Shown here piece by piece: positions 8,159 to 17,080 of a stretch of 34,189 nt of DNA. Positions within the stretch are counted from its first letter, which is position 1. Every line of letters begins with the position of its first letter. The notes beneath the pieces are model-generated. The model saw only the letters and a list, made by a program, of their open reading frames with translations. It had not been told where the DNA came from and searched no databases. Origin of the DNA: Lentisphaerae bacterium RIFOXYA12_64_32 (GTDB taxonomy: Bacteria > Verrucomicrobiota > Lentisphaeria > Oligosphaerales > YB12-FULL-65-16); the NCBI GenBank assembly GCA_001803235.1, contig MHBL01000500.1, positions 1 through 34,189 of the forward strand. The letters run 5' to 3'. Both the position numbers and the translations under genes were made by a program.

Positions 8159-8902
8159 ATGGACGCACGGTTTCTGGCCATCGGCAACAACGTGCCGGAC
8201 GAGTGCTGGCACATCCAGGCGCACAGTCACCAGCACAGCGAAGTGCTGGTGTTCAACGCCGGACAGGAAGTCATCGAGACGCAAGGCCAGCGGCATATCG
8301 CGTCGCCCGGGGATGCTTTCTTCTTCGGGCCGGGTGTCGTGCATGAGGAGTGGGCGGTCCGAAGTCGTCCGCTCAACAGCTACTACCTCTCGATCGCAGC
8401 AGCGCCTGGCGCGGACTGGCCCCTGCACCTGAAGGACCTCCATGGGCGGCTGCGGCTGCTGGCCGGGTGGATGTACGCGGAACGCGACGCTTACGTTGCC
8501 GCCGCAAACGATTCCGTTAACGCCTTTGTGGCTGCATTCCTTGCGGAGTACGCACGCCTGGCCGCGCACGAGGAGAATGCCTTGGTCGACACGGTGCGGC
8601 AGTACGTGCGCGAAAACATCGCGGCGGCCCTGAGCCTCGATGTGCTCGCGGAGCGAGCGGGAATGAGCAAGTACCACTTCGTGCGCCGCTACAAGCAGAT
8701 CACGGGGCGTACCCCCATGGCGGATGTGCGGGCCATCCGCGCGAACCACGCACGTGACCTGATCCTGACCACGTCACTGCCACTGAAGCGCGTGGCGGTC
8801 ATGGCGGGATTGAGCGACGTCATCACCTTGTCACGGGTCTGTCGCAAATACCTCGGTTTTCCGCCCGGCCAGTTGCGCCACCAGCACTCGGGGCGCGGCT
8901 GA
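8159..8902 (+). CDS. AraC-family transcriptional regulator with N-terminal cupin domain
   Basis: A cytoplasmic, sugar-responsive type of regulator of 247 residues. The N-terminal third is a cupin-like sensing domain with HQHSEVLVFNAG and SPGDAFFFGPGVVHEE. The C-terminal 100 residues are a double helix-turn-helix: the first has LDVLAERAGMSKYHFVRRYK, and the second ends in the family signature region around LSRVCRKYLGFPPGQLR. The ATG at 8159 has a strong AGGAGGG site. It is divergent from the Gfo/Idh/MocA gene, the typical position for a local regulator, so control of the 3971-7847 cluster and of itself is a reasonable inference. The effector is unknown. Confidence 0.94.
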   Translation: MDARFLAIGNNVPDECWHIQAHSHQHSEVLVFNAGQEVIETQGQRHIASPGDAFFFGPGVVHEEWAVRSRPLNSYYLSIAAAPGADWPLHLKDLHGRLRLLAGWMYAERDAYVAAANDSVNAFVAAFLAEYARLAAHEENALVDTVRQYVRENIAAALSLDVLAERAGMSKYHFVRRYKQITGRTPMADVRAIRANHARDLILTTSLPLKRVAVMAGLSDVITLSRVCRKYLGFPPGQLRHQHSGRG

Positions 8903-8948
8903 AGCCTTGCCCCCGCGTGCAGTGGGTTGTCACCGGTCGACACATGGT

Positions 8949-9005
8949 CCCAGGGTGACGCTGTCGCTCTGCCCTGGGCTGGTATACGTTGCCCCTTCAG
9001 GGCAA
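8949..9005. terminator. Possible bidirectional terminator between convergent genes
   Basis: Two short inverted repeats lie between the convergent AraC and glycosyltransferase genes: CCCAGGG (8949-8955) with CCCTGGG (8972-8978), and TTGCCC (8989-8994) with GGGCAA (9000-9005). Neither is followed by a T-run, so the call rests on position and pairing only. Confidence 0.3.
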
Positions 9006-9087
9006 GTCCATGGTCGCCTCGCGGCGGGCCTGATTCCGCGGGTCTCGCTGGCGCTGTTCTCGGCGGCGAACGCACATTTCGGCCGCA

Positions 9088-10557
9088 CTATCCAGGCGGA
9101 GCACCCACGGCCAGTTCGTACTTGCGCATATTCCGGAACGCCCGTTTCAGATACTGGACGGTGAGGTCAGGCGTGTAGACGCGGTTGCAGAGGACCCGGA
9201 AAAGGATGGAGTCCGGCCAGTACTCATAGGTGAAGGCGAGGGCATTGGCGGTGAACGCACATTTGAATTGGCGGTCTGCACTGCCCGATGCGGTGGATGC
9301 CCCTTCGTCGCACACGGGCCACGGATTATAGGCGCCGATCGCGCTGGTGAGAACCCCAACGCCCACACAGAGCAGAAATACAGGCCTCCAGGCGCTGTGC
9401 CACCGTCGATGGATCCAAAGGCAAGAGTAGATCCACAGAACCGGCACCGCCGGGATCATGAAGCGAAATCCGTACGCCCAGCCCCCGTAGTCCCCGGTTG
9501 CCTTGAAGTAGAACAGAAATGCCAAGACCACGACCAGCAGAGCGGCGACATCATTCCTGGACATAGACCGCCAGCCGGACACCACCCAGGGGACCGCCAG
9601 CAACAGTGCCGGCATGTAGGAGAAGACACCCCGGCAGCCAAACGTGGTATGCCAGGCGTAAAGCAGTACGTTAGGCGCTTCGCGGAGCCCTGCGACCCCT
9701 CCGGAGTGGATGTTCCCCGGAAAATCATAGGCGCCACGGACCATGTAAGCTGGCAGGATGTTGCCGTGTGCCAGCCAGTTCAGTCCGGCCATCAGCATAG
9801 CCGGAACCAGCAACCCGCTGCCGATAGCCGCCAAACCGTCAAACCGACGTCGCCCCGGGAGTGCCAGGAGAACGGTTGCGCCGTAGACGCAGATCGCGAT
9901 TGCGCCGAACGGTATTTCGACATTCAAAAGCAGCCCCAAAACAAAGAACAGCCAGAACAAGCGACCGAAGCTGGGACCTTTCCTCGCACATTCCCCGAGC
10001 CAGAGCACGGCCATAAGCAGGGCGGCCGCCGGTGTGTGGTTGTTCACCGTCGCGCCATAGCTCAGAATCCAGGTCGACAGCACCAGCAGCGCTGAAAACC
10101 CGATAGCGGCATTCCGGGAGACCCCCCTGGCGGCAAGAACGCGAGAGGAGACGAGAAAGAGGAGGATCACAAAGGGGACCATGCCGAGCGCATTGACCAG
10201 AAATACAACGACGTGATAGTGCGACGCAAAGCTCAGCCCCAACAGCGTTGCCAGGGCCCAGTACACCGCCGCAAGGCAAAGACTAAGGAGCAGCGGTTTG
10301 TCGGAATAGAAACGCCCGTCGATGCGAACCTTGTCGACGGTCTGGAACAAGGAGCCGTCGATGGCAAATGTCCCACCGTCCACCAAGGACTGAACCACCG
10401 CCAACCGAGAGGTCTCATTACCGGCTTGCGTCACGTCGGACTTGGTTGAGACGAGCAGAACAACGGAAAGCAATACCGTGACCGCGAACGCCAAAGGGAA
10501 TCGGCGTTCTTGGATCGGTGTACCGGGCCCTGTGGCTGGAAAAGCCTGTTCCGGCAA
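9088..10557 (-). CDS. Polytopic GT-C glycosyltransferase, PMT/ArnT (GT39)-like
   Basis: A 489-residue integral membrane protein with about ten hydrophobic segments. After the first helix, the periplasmic loop carries NETSRLAVVQSLVDGG and RIDGRFYSDKPLLLSL. The acidic/Arg loop and YSDKP motif are typical of bacterial homologues of protein O-mannosyltransferases and lipid-linked sugar transferases. Such enzymes move a sugar from a polyprenyl-phosphate donor to a protein, lipid or glycan on the outer face of the membrane. The start is TTG at 10557, preferred because GAGGG lies 7-8 bases upstream on the minus strand. The C-terminus is a short soluble tail. Neighbours do not reveal the acceptor. 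Confidence 0.82.
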   Translation of the reverse strand: MPEQAFPATGPGTPIQERRFPLAFAVTVLLSVVLLVSTKSDVTQAGNETSRLAVVQSLVDGGTFAIDGSLFQTVDKVRIDGRFYSDKPLLLSLCLAAVYWALATLLGLSFASHYHVVVFLVNALGMVPFVILLFLVSSRVLAARGVSRNAAIGFSALLVLSTWILSYGATVNNHTPAAALLMAVLWLGECARKGPSFGRLFWLFFVLGLLLNVEIPFGAIAICVYGATVLLALPGRRRFDGLAAIGSGLLVPAMLMAGLNWLAHGNILPAYMVRGAYDFPGNIHSGGVAGLREAPNVLLYAWHTTFGCRGVFSYMPALLLAVPWVVSGWRSMSRNDVAALLVVVLAFLFYFKATGDYGGWAYGFRFMIPAVPVLWIYSCLWIHRRWHSAWRPVFLLCVGVGVLTSAIGAYNPWPVCDEGASTASGSADRQFKCAFTANALAFTYEYWPDSILFRVLCNRVYTPDLTVQYLKRAFRNMRKYELAVGAPPG

Positions 10558-10858
10558 AACACTTCCCTCGCGGTTTGCTCGTTGCCTGCAGCTTGCCCAA
10601 ATGGACAGGCTGACGGTAGAACCATGCGGGGGAGCGTAAAGCTCCGTGCATTCGAACTGGCGGACGTGCAGGGTTCGGTCGACACGAGGAGTGAACGACC
10701 TTTTCCCTTCTCCTTAAGCCTCTTACAGAACTCCGTTTTGTGGGATGAGCGTGGCCATCCACAACCGAACCACCTCGGTCGTTGCCAGCGCGTCATGCGA
10801 GCTCTGCACAACGACACGCGACACCAAGGGGCGCGGATAACACGGGGCCTGGCTTGGG
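10558..10858. other. Intergenic region without an identifiable gene
   Basis: These 301 bases lie between the M16 peptidase stop and the glycosyltransferase start, both on the minus strand. I see the GAGGGAAG ribosome site of the downstream gene but no clear promoter, terminator or RNA gene. Short reading frames here lack ribosome sites and family features. Confidence 0.5.
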
Positions 10859-13800
10859 TCAGTCCGGCGTCGACGGGAAGACGTTCTCCAAAGCCAGGGG
10901 CCGAACGGCACCGCGGTTGGCTTCTTCGAGTTTGGCCTGGTTCCCGAGGACGCATGTATTGCCTTGGGGCAAACCCTCCTCCAGCAACCGAACCGCCGCC
11001 GCACGTACCGTCTCCGGTCGTGCTCGCAGCAGGTCAGCTCGGCGCTGCCGGCGCAGTTCCTCGGTGACGTGCCCAAGCTGCCGCCAAAGGGCCGTCGCCG
11101 TGGCGGCTCCCGGCCGGATCGGCTTCTCGTCCGCCTTGGCGCAAGCCATGACCGCCCGTTCGACGTCATCCTCCGTCCACTTGCCGGTCCGAGCATAGTC
11201 GATGACATTCGCGTAGACGTTCAGTGTACCTCGGATGGCCGGGTCGCGGTAGGACAGAAACTCGAACACCTGAGCCAAGGCATCGTAGGAAGCGAACCCG
11301 CCGTAGGCACCTTCCTTCACTCGCACTTCCTGCCACAGATAGTCAAACGTCAAAAGTTGGCAGAACACGCTCAGCAGCGGCGCGTCAGGGTGTGACGCAT
11401 GCGGCGCCGGCATGCACAAGGCGCAGTATCCCACGTCGGCGGCCGCGACCAGCCCCTCGGCCAATGCCCTGCCGGGCGGAACCGCTATCGGACTGGACGT
11501 TGCGGGCCGTCCGGAACCCAGCCCCAGCTCCCGAATCAGGCTGTCCATCCATTGGGTCGTCGGTTCCCGCAACGCATCGGAACCTGTGAAGCAGGCGGCC
11601 ATCCGGCTGCCGCGGACCAAGCTCTTGTGGACGGCCTCCAGCTTCGTACAAAATGGCCCCACGTCACCACGGACTTCACGGGCCAGGCGGTCGGCCAGAC
11701 GCAACTGCGGAATCCCGCCCCACAAATCGCCGAGGTACGCCGCCGACGACAGCGTCCTGGCTGCATGCAGAGCCGCGAACCGATGCCCTTCCGGGATCAG
11801 GTTGCTCTGCAGTTGCACCTTCCGCTGCACAGTGACATCGCGAAGTCGGTCTGCCTCGTTCAAGTTCAGACCCAGTAGAAGATCGCGTACGAGACCCAAG
11901 GCCTCCACATACGTTGAGTCCAGCGCCTTGATGGAGACGGTGAGGTAATTCAACAGTTGCCCCGCGTCCTGTGCATCGGTACTGAGGAATGTGCTGGCTC
12001 GCAGCCCGCCAGTCTTCTTCGCCATGCGGCGGGCGGTCTGAACATAGGACTCGGCGCCAGCACCCAACTTGCTGAACAGGGAGGAGAAAACCGGGACATA
12101 CTCGAGCAACTCCGGCGGCATGCCGGAAAGATCGAACGCCAAAATGAGATAGTTGACGCCGTTAGCGAACACGTCACACTGCACCAGAGGAACTTGCCGA
12201 GACAAGTGCACCACGCTACAGGGGATGACTTTCGGCTCTGCAGACAAGTCCGTGATATGGAGCCGTGGCAACGTCGCCAGCGCTTCAGGGGAATTGGGCG
12301 CGCTCTGCAGTTCCTCGAGAGCCACCGCCTCCGCATCAAGACGGTCCAACTCCTCAGGGGCGAAGGATTTCTTCATCTGCTCCAGCCGCTCCTGAAGCCT
12401 GCGATCTTGGCGTTCCTGAAGTTCCGGGTCGGGCCGACAGGTGACGGTGACGCGGTGTGGATTGTCGATCAGTTGAGTCCGCAGGAGTTCCGTGAAGAAC
12501 GAGGGGCATGCCTGGTACCGTTTGTACAGGCCATCCATCAACCCCTCGAACCTAAGATAGGTCAAGGGATCGTGATCAAAGTTCCAGGCGCTCAGTGCCG
12601 CATCCATGAGGTGTAGAGGATACATCGACTGAATTTCGCGGTGCGAGTACTGAAGCTGGTTGAAGGCAATCTCGATCTCCTCCTCCGGGATACCCGTCGT
12701 CGCCAGTCCTTCCAGAATTCGGAATACTAATGCATGAAGATCGTCTTTGCGTTCCGGATCGGTCCCCTTGAGCCCAACGTGAAACGTTCCCTCGAGACTG
12801 CCCGTACTGTACCCTGACCCGGTCAGGTCCTCACCAAGACGGGACTCGACCAGTGCCTTGCGCAACGGAGCAGCGGCGTGTCCGAGCAGGACGATATCGA
12901 GCACGGCGACTCCCAGCTCCAAGATCGGATCGGGGAGCGCACCAATCAGCCAGCTCATCGTAATCGCGGTCTTGCGGGTCAACCCCTCGTCGGACGTCAC
13001 CGGGTACAGGATTTCCGCCTCACGCGGCGCGGTCCAGCGCGGTTGCATGCCGATGCTGCTGTCGGCTTGCTCGACAGTCTCACACTCACGGAGATGGGCG
13101 TCCAGGAACTCAAGCTGCTCTCGGGTGGGGATGTCCCCGTAGAGCACAATTCGAGCATTGGCGGGGCTGTAGAAGCGACGGTAAAACCCTGTGAAGGCTT
13201 CATAGGTCAGGGTTGGGATCACCTCCGGATCGCCACCCGAGTCCAGCCCGTAGGGGGACGCCGGAAAAAGGAGCCGACTGGACTCCCGGTTCAGGATGTT
13301 GTCAAGATCGGAATAGACGCCCTTCATCTCATTGTACACCACCCCACGGAGGATCAGCGGACTCTTGGGATTGCCACGCTCGGCCAATTCAAGGTGCGAT
13401 CCCTCCTGCTTCAAGGTCTCAGGCCTGATACTGGGGTGGAAGACGGCGTCGAGGTAAACCCCCACCAGGTTGAAGTAGTCCTTCCTGACGTTGCTGGCCA
13501 CGGGATAGATGGTGCGGTCCGGATACGTGAACGCGTTGATGAACGTGGCCATGCTGGATTTCAGCATTTCCACAAACGGATCCTTGACGGGAAACCTGCG
13601 GGATCCCCCCAGAACCGAGTGCTCCAGAATGTGCGCGACGCCGGTGTCGTCAGGTGGCGGGGTGCGAAACGAGATGGCAAACAGATTCTCGGCGTCGTCG
13701 GCTACCAAGTGCAGCAGTCTTGCCCCTGTCCGGCGGTGCCGGGCTTCGCAGGCAATGCAACGCAGTTCGGGCAGCGGAGAGATACGGAGAATATCGAAGC

Positions 13801-13864
13801 CGAAAACGGTCTGCCCCGGCCTCAAGTCCAGCAGGATCGGGCCAGCGGACGGAAAGGTGCTCAT
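10859..13864 (-). CDS. M16C-family zinc metalloprotease, PreP/Cym1-like
   Basis: A 1001-residue protein, the normal length for single-chain presequence-type proteases, which enclose and degrade unfolded peptides. The inverted zinc motif HILEH is at residues 78-82 and the third ligand is Glu179 in GVVYNEMKG. The spacing matches plant PreP, whose ligands are at His77, His81 and Glu177. The downstream elements TYPDRTIYPVAS and GGSRRFPVKDPF also fit M16C. There is no signal peptide, so a cytoplasmic peptide-clearing role is likely. GAGGG precedes the ATG. It follows the rplQ terminator on the same strand, so it probably has its own promoter, although only 88 bases separate them. Confidence 0.95.
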   Translation of the reverse strand: MSTFPSAGPILLDLRPGQTVFGFDILRISPLPELRCIACEARHRRTGARLLHLVADDAENLFAISFRTPPPDDTGVAHILEHSVLGGSRRFPVKDPFVEMLKSSMATFINAFTYPDRTIYPVASNVRKDYFNLVGVYLDAVFHPSIRPETLKQEGSHLELAERGNPKSPLILRGVVYNEMKGVYSDLDNILNRESSRLLFPASPYGLDSGGDPEVIPTLTYEAFTGFYRRFYSPANARIVLYGDIPTREQLEFLDAHLRECETVEQADSSIGMQPRWTAPREAEILYPVTSDEGLTRKTAITMSWLIGALPDPILELGVAVLDIVLLGHAAAPLRKALVESRLGEDLTGSGYSTGSLEGTFHVGLKGTDPERKDDLHALVFRILEGLATTGIPEEEIEIAFNQLQYSHREIQSMYPLHLMDAALSAWNFDHDPLTYLRFEGLMDGLYKRYQACPSFFTELLRTQLIDNPHRVTVTCRPDPELQERQDRRLQERLEQMKKSFAPEELDRLDAEAVALEELQSAPNSPEALATLPRLHITDLSAEPKVIPCSVVHLSRQVPLVQCDVFANGVNYLILAFDLSGMPPELLEYVPVFSSLFSKLGAGAESYVQTARRMAKKTGGLRASTFLSTDAQDAGQLLNYLTVSIKALDSTYVEALGLVRDLLLGLNLNEADRLRDVTVQRKVQLQSNLIPEGHRFAALHAARTLSSAAYLGDLWGGIPQLRLADRLAREVRGDVGPFCTKLEAVHKSLVRGSRMAACFTGSDALREPTTQWMDSLIRELGLGSGRPATSSPIAVPPGRALAEGLVAAADVGYCALCMPAPHASHPDAPLLSVFCQLLTFDYLWQEVRVKEGAYGGFASYDALAQVFEFLSYRDPAIRGTLNVYANVIDYARTGKWTEDDVERAVMACAKADEKPIRPGAATATALWRQLGHVTEELRRQRRADLLRARPETVRAAAVRLLEEGLPQGNTCVLGNQAKLEEANRGAVRPLALENVFPSTPD

Positions 13865-13901
13865 CTAGGGCCCTCTTGTTCGATACGGCGAATGAGACTG
13901 A

Positions 13902-13927
13902 AAGCCCCCCTGCGGACAGAGGGGCTT
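13902..13927 (-). terminator. Terminator at the end of the ribosomal alpha operon
   Basis: An 11-base stem, AAGCCCCTCTG with CAGGGGGGCTT on the minus strand (one G-U pair), closes a 4-base loop. It lies 25 bases after the rplQ stop and is followed by a short pyrimidine-rich stretch. Its position at the operon end supports the call. Confidence 0.7.
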
Positions 13928-13952
13928 CACGCCGGGAGAGGACCCGCAGAAC

Positions 13953-14405
13953 TCAGGACTTGCCTTCAGGCTTATCGGCGGTTCCCTGCGTTACCGCCTT
14001 GGCCTCGGCCGGGGTTCCATCCGTACCGGCAGGCGCCGCTTCCTGGCCCGCCTTCGGCAGGAACTCCAAGATGCACATGTCCGCAGCATCCCCCCGACGG
14101 GTGCCCACTCGGATGATACGGGTGTATCCGCCGTTTCGGCCCTCGTATCTGGCGGCCAAATCACGGAAGAGATGCCCTACCACATCCGGCTGACGAAGCA
14201 AGGCGATGGCACGGCGCCGAGCATGCAGCGTGCCCTGCTTGCCCAACGTGATCATCCGTTCGGCCAGGCGACGAATCTGCTTAGCCTTCGTGACCGTCGT
14301 GACGATCCGCTCCTCCTTGATCAGACTGCAAGCAGCGTTCTGGAGCAGAGCCCGACGGTGAGACGCGGTGCGTCCAATCTTGAATGTGAACTTGCGGTGA
14401 CGCAT
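13953..14405 (-). CDS. rplQ: Large ribosomal subunit protein L17 (bL17)
   Basis: L17 binds 23S rRNA near the peptide exit region of the 50S subunit. The opening MRHRKFTFKIGRTASHRRALLQN and the internal GGYTRIIRVGTRRGDAADMCILEF are characteristic. At 150 residues it is longer than the usual bacterial protein because of a C-terminal tail of about 30 residues rich in Ala, Gly, Glu and Pro. Its ATG is 3 bases after the rpoA stop, with the ribosome site GAGG inside the rpoA end, so the two are translationally coupled. It is the last gene of the operon. Confidence 0.97.
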   Translation of the reverse strand: MRHRKFTFKIGRTASHRRALLQNAACSLIKEERIVTTVTKAKQIRRLAERMITLGKQGTLHARRRAIALLRQPDVVGHLFRDLAARYEGRNGGYTRIIRVGTRRGDAADMCILEFLPKAGQEAAPAGTDGTPAEAKAVTQGTADKPEGKS

Positions 14406-14408
14406 CGG

Positions 14409-15422
14409 TTATTCCTCTTTCTGCTGACTCTCCAGCTTCTGCCGGATAACCGCCTGGACGTCGTCCTTCAGCGCCATGCCCAACGACAGTCCCAGTTCGC
14501 CCAGCTTCAGCTTGATCTCCTGCAACGACTTCTTGCCGAAGTTACGATACTTCAGCATCTCACTCTCCGACTTGAGTACCAGATCGCCGATCACGCGGAT
14601 CTGCGCCGTGTTCAGGCAGTTCTTGGCGCGAACGGACAGCTCCATGGAGTTGACGCTCGTGCTGAGCTTATCCACCAGTTGCTGGTCCTCGGCGCTGGTG
14701 ACCTGGATTACCGGTTCTTGCTTCTCCTGGGCCGCCACGAAGATGTTCAAGTGCTCCCGCAGCAAGATTGCGGCACGGTTGACAGCATCCTGAGGATCAA
14801 TCCGGCCATCGGTCCAGACCTCAAACTCCAACCGGTCGTAGTCCGTCCGCTGTCCGACGCGACAGGCCTGGACATCATAGCGAACACGGTCCACCGGGCT
14901 GAAAAGCGAGTCAACCGGGATAACCCCGATCGGCTGATCCTCACGCTTGTTCTCCTCGGATGGCCGGAACCCTCGGCCCTGGTCAATGACCAATTCCATG
15001 CGCAGGGGCTTGTCCCGGTCCAAGGTGCAGACCAAGAGGTCGGTGTTTAAAACCTCTGTCACCCCGTCCTCGCGCAGAGCCGCCGCCGTCACCGGTCCGG
15101 CCTTGTCGGCGTAAAGCTCCAACGTGCGTGGCAAGTCTCCGCTGCAACGCAGACGCAGTTTCTTGATGTTCAGAATGATCTCGGTTACATCCTCGACAAC
15201 ATCCGGAATAGAGGTGAATTCGTGCGGGACGCCGTCCACTCGCACCGACGCCACGGACACGCCCTCCATGGAGGAGAGCAGCACGCGCCGTAACGCATTT
15301 CCCAGAGTGTGCCCGAACCCCTTCTCCAACGGTTCAGCCACGAAACGCGCGTAGGTCGGCGTTACGGTCGCTTCGTCCACGACCAGCCCCTTCGGCATGG
15401 TGAAATTTTCAACCGCGGCCAT
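14409..15422 (-). CDS. rpoA: RNA polymerase subunit alpha
   Basis: The alpha subunit starts RNA polymerase assembly, and its C-terminal domain contacts promoters and activators. The N-terminal domain shows EPLEKGFGHTLGNALRRVLLSS, which contains the dimer interface. The C-terminal domain shows CLNTAQIRVIGDLV and RNFGKKSLQEIKLKLGELGLSLG. I start at the ATG at 15422 (337 residues) because AAGGAG sits 6 bases upstream. An in-frame GTG five codons earlier would overlap that ribosome site. The gene follows rpsK after only 92 bases, leaving no room for rpsD, which normally precedes rpoA. Confidence 0.97.
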   Translation of the reverse strand: MAAVENFTMPKGLVVDEATVTPTYARFVAEPLEKGFGHTLGNALRRVLLSSMEGVSVASVRVDGVPHEFTSIPDVVEDVTEIILNIKKLRLRCSGDLPRTLELYADKAGPVTAAALREDGVTEVLNTDLLVCTLDRDKPLRMELVIDQGRGFRPSEENKREDQPIGVIPVDSLFSPVDRVRYDVQACRVGQRTDYDRLEFEVWTDGRIDPQDAVNRAAILLREHLNIFVAAQEKQEPVIQVTSAEDQQLVDKLSTSVNSMELSVRAKNCLNTAQIRVIGDLVLKSESEMLKYRNFGKKSLQEIKLKLGELGLSLGMALKDDVQAVIRQKLESQQKEE

Positions 15423-15514
15423 CCTTGTCTCCTTCACATGAAAAACGACAAAGGACTCTTAATCCATCCCGGGTGCGGTTCCAACCGCTCCGTTGGCGCA
15501 ATCGCAGGCGGGCA

Positions 15515-15982
15515 TTACACGCGCCGACGCTTGGGCGGCCTGCAGCCGTTATGCGGAATGGGAGTCTCGTCCTTGAGGATGGTAATCTCCAAGCCCGACG
15601 AGGCGATGCCCCGCACGGCCGATTCCCGACCAGCTCCTGGCCCCAGAATCCTCACTTCCACTTCCTTCACCCCCATAGACATGGCCCGCTTGGAAGCATC
15701 CAGGCCAACTTGCTGCGCGACATACGCCGTGCTCTTACGCGACCCCTTGAACCCAAGACGGCCGCCAGAAGACCAGGCGATGACGTTGCCGTGCTGGTCC
15801 GAGATACACACCTTGGTGTTGTTGAAGTTAGCGGCCACGTGCGCAACGCCGCTGGGCACGTGCCGCTGCGCCTTCGCCTTGACCGCCTTCTTCCGTTCGC
15901 CTGGCGCGGCCTCGGCCGTAGCGGCACCCTCAACCTCCGGCTTCGGAGCCTCCTGCACCTTTTCCACAATATCATCAGCCAT
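15515..15982 (-). CDS. rpsK: Small ribosomal subunit protein S11 (uS11)
   Basis: S11 lies in the platform of the 30S subunit near the mRNA exit. The family core is clear: VAHVAANFNNTKVCISDQHGNVIAWSS, then GFKGSRKSTAYVAQQ and GPGAGRESAVRGIASSGLEI, ending HNGCRPPKRRRV. The protein has 155 residues, against roughly 130 for most bacteria. The excess is an N-terminal Glu/Ala-rich stretch of about 30 residues before the core. A GAGGAGAG site supports the chosen ATG. Confidence 0.97.
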   Translation of the reverse strand: MADDIVEKVQEAPKPEVEGAATAEAAPGERKKAVKAKAQRHVPSGVAHVAANFNNTKVCISDQHGNVIAWSSGGRLGFKGSRKSTAYVAQQVGLDASKRAMSMGVKEVEVRILGPGAGRESAVRGIASSGLEITILKDETPIPHNGCRPPKRRRV

Positions 15983-16033
15983 GAACTCTTGCTCTCCTCA
16001 CGTTGTCGTGTTACCGCGTCCGCCGCCGGGCGA

Positions 16034-16444
16034 TCACTCTTCCTTGCCGTCGCCCTTGGCGAGCTTACGGGCGGTCTTGTCGCGAATGGCGCCAACGGTC
16101 TTGCGCGGGCCTTTCCGCGTCCGCGCGTTGGTCGAGGTGCGCTGGCCGCGTACTGGCAAGCCACGCCGATGGCGGGACCCACGATAGCACCCGATGGCGA
16201 TCAGTCGCCGAATATTCTGCGCCACCTGCCGCCGCAGGTCTCCCTCCACCGTGTAGCTGTCCTGCAAGACCTGCGTGATGGCCGCGACATGACTCTCCGT
16301 CAGTTGGTTGGCCCTGAGGGCAGGGTCTATCTGCGTCCGCTGACAGATCACTTTCGCCCGGGTGCGCCCAATACCGTAGAGGTATGTGAGGGCGATATCC
16401 ACCCGCTTGTTGGCCGGTAAGTCGACTCCCAGAATTCTCGGCAT
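16034..16444 (-). CDS. rpsM: Small ribosomal subunit protein S13 (uS13)
   Basis: S13 sits in the head of the 30S subunit and contacts the P-site tRNA and the 50S subunit. The start MPRILGVDLPANKRVDIALTYLYGIG and the later CYRGSRHRRGLPVRGQRTSTNARTRKGP are diagnostic. I prefer the ATG at 16444 (136 residues), which gives the conserved N-terminus. A GTG four codons earlier overlaps the GGGAG that serves as ribosome site. The C-terminal tail GDGKEE is acidic and slightly longer than usual. Confidence 0.96.
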   Translation of the reverse strand: MPRILGVDLPANKRVDIALTYLYGIGRTRAKVICQRTQIDPALRANQLTESHVAAITQVLQDSYTVEGDLRRQVAQNIRRLIAIGCYRGSRHRRGLPVRGQRTSTNARTRKGPRKTVGAIRDKTARKLAKGDGKEE

Positions 16445-16524
16445 TGTCCCTGTCACTCCCGTTTGAAAACGGTCTCAACTGATCGTGTGTTTCATCTCGG
16501 CGTGCAAACGTCGCCGGGGCCGCC

Positions 16525-16638
16525 TCAGCCCTGCCGCTGCTTGTGTTTCGCGTTCTTGCAAATGACGCGAAGAACGCCTTGACGCCTGACAATTCGGCAG
16601 TTGTTGCAGAATCGCTTTACGGATGCTCTGACTTTCAT
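16525..16638 (-). CDS. rpmJ: Large ribosomal subunit protein L36 (bL36)
   Basis: This 37-residue gene opens MKVRASVKRFCNNC and ends CKNAKHKQRQG. The zinc ligand pattern CNNC, then C and H (in KNAKHKQ), is that of the zinc-binding L36 form. The ATG at 16638 has GAAGG upstream. It is the first gene after the internal promoter at 16798-16825 and precedes rpsM by 80 bases. Confidence 0.96.
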   Translation of the reverse strand: MKVRASVKRFCNNCRIVRRQGVLRVICKNAKHKQRQG

Positions 16639-16797
16639 TGGTGTCGTACCTTCAAAACTACGCCAACCGGACACGTGACGATTCGGGCCTGCTGGGCGCC
16701 AGACTCGTCCACTGAAGCTCTGATCGCACCCAACCGCCCTGTTCTCCAAGCGTCCAGCCGCAACAAGAAACGATGCTTTTCGGCAAAGAGAGAGAAC

Positions 16798-16825
16798 AAT
16801 ATACCGCCGTCCACGCAGACGTCAA
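16798..16825 (-). promoter_or_regulatory. Strong candidate sigma-70 promoter inside the operon, upstream of rpmJ
   Basis: On the minus strand TTGACG (16820-16825) and TATATT (16798-16803) are separated by 16 bases, close to consensus. It lies in the 226-base gap between infA and rpmJ. It would give rpmJ-rpsM-rpsK-rpoA-rplQ expression partly independent of adk-map-infA. The rest of this gap has no supported gene. Confidence 0.65.
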
Positions 16826-16864
16826 CTCCGATTCGTAAGGAAAGCGCACCCCCGGCTTTTGTCA

Positions 16865-17080
16865 CTATTTTTTCCGATAGGTGATGCGCCCCTTCGTCAG
16901 ATCGTATGGGGATACCTCCACCACGACGGCATCCCCGGGCAGGATGCGAATGAAGTGCAATCGCATCTTGCCGCTGATGTGGGCGAGGATCTCATGACCG
17001 TTTTCCAACTGCACTCTGAACATCGTGTTCGGAAGCAGTTCCTTCACGACCCCCTCCGCCTTTATGCAGTCCTTAGCCAC
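16865..17080 (-). CDS. infA: Translation initiation factor IF-1
   Basis: IF-1 binds the A site of the 30S subunit during initiation. The 71-residue product is a single OB-fold with the family features KAEGVVKELLPNTMFRVQLENG, ILAHISGKMR and the ending PYDLTKGRITYRKK. The start is GTG at 17080, chosen because it gives the conserved N-terminus (MAKDCIKAEG) and GGAG lies about 8 bases upstream. It overlaps the 3' end of map by 19 bases, so the two are probably translationally coupled. A longer 100-residue reading would only add a segment encoded within map. Confidence 0.96.
   Translation of the reverse strand: MAKDCIKAEGVVKELLPNTMFRVQLENGHEILAHISGKMRLHFIRILPGDAVVVEVSPYDLTKGRITYRKK

Noticed and set aside
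12878..14116. A long plus-strand frame across the M16 gene and rplQ
   Set aside because: It runs antisense to two clear genes and across their boundary.
16635..16865. A small minus-strand frame between infA and rpmJ
   Set aside because: It has no ribosome site or family feature and covers the promoter at 16798-16825.
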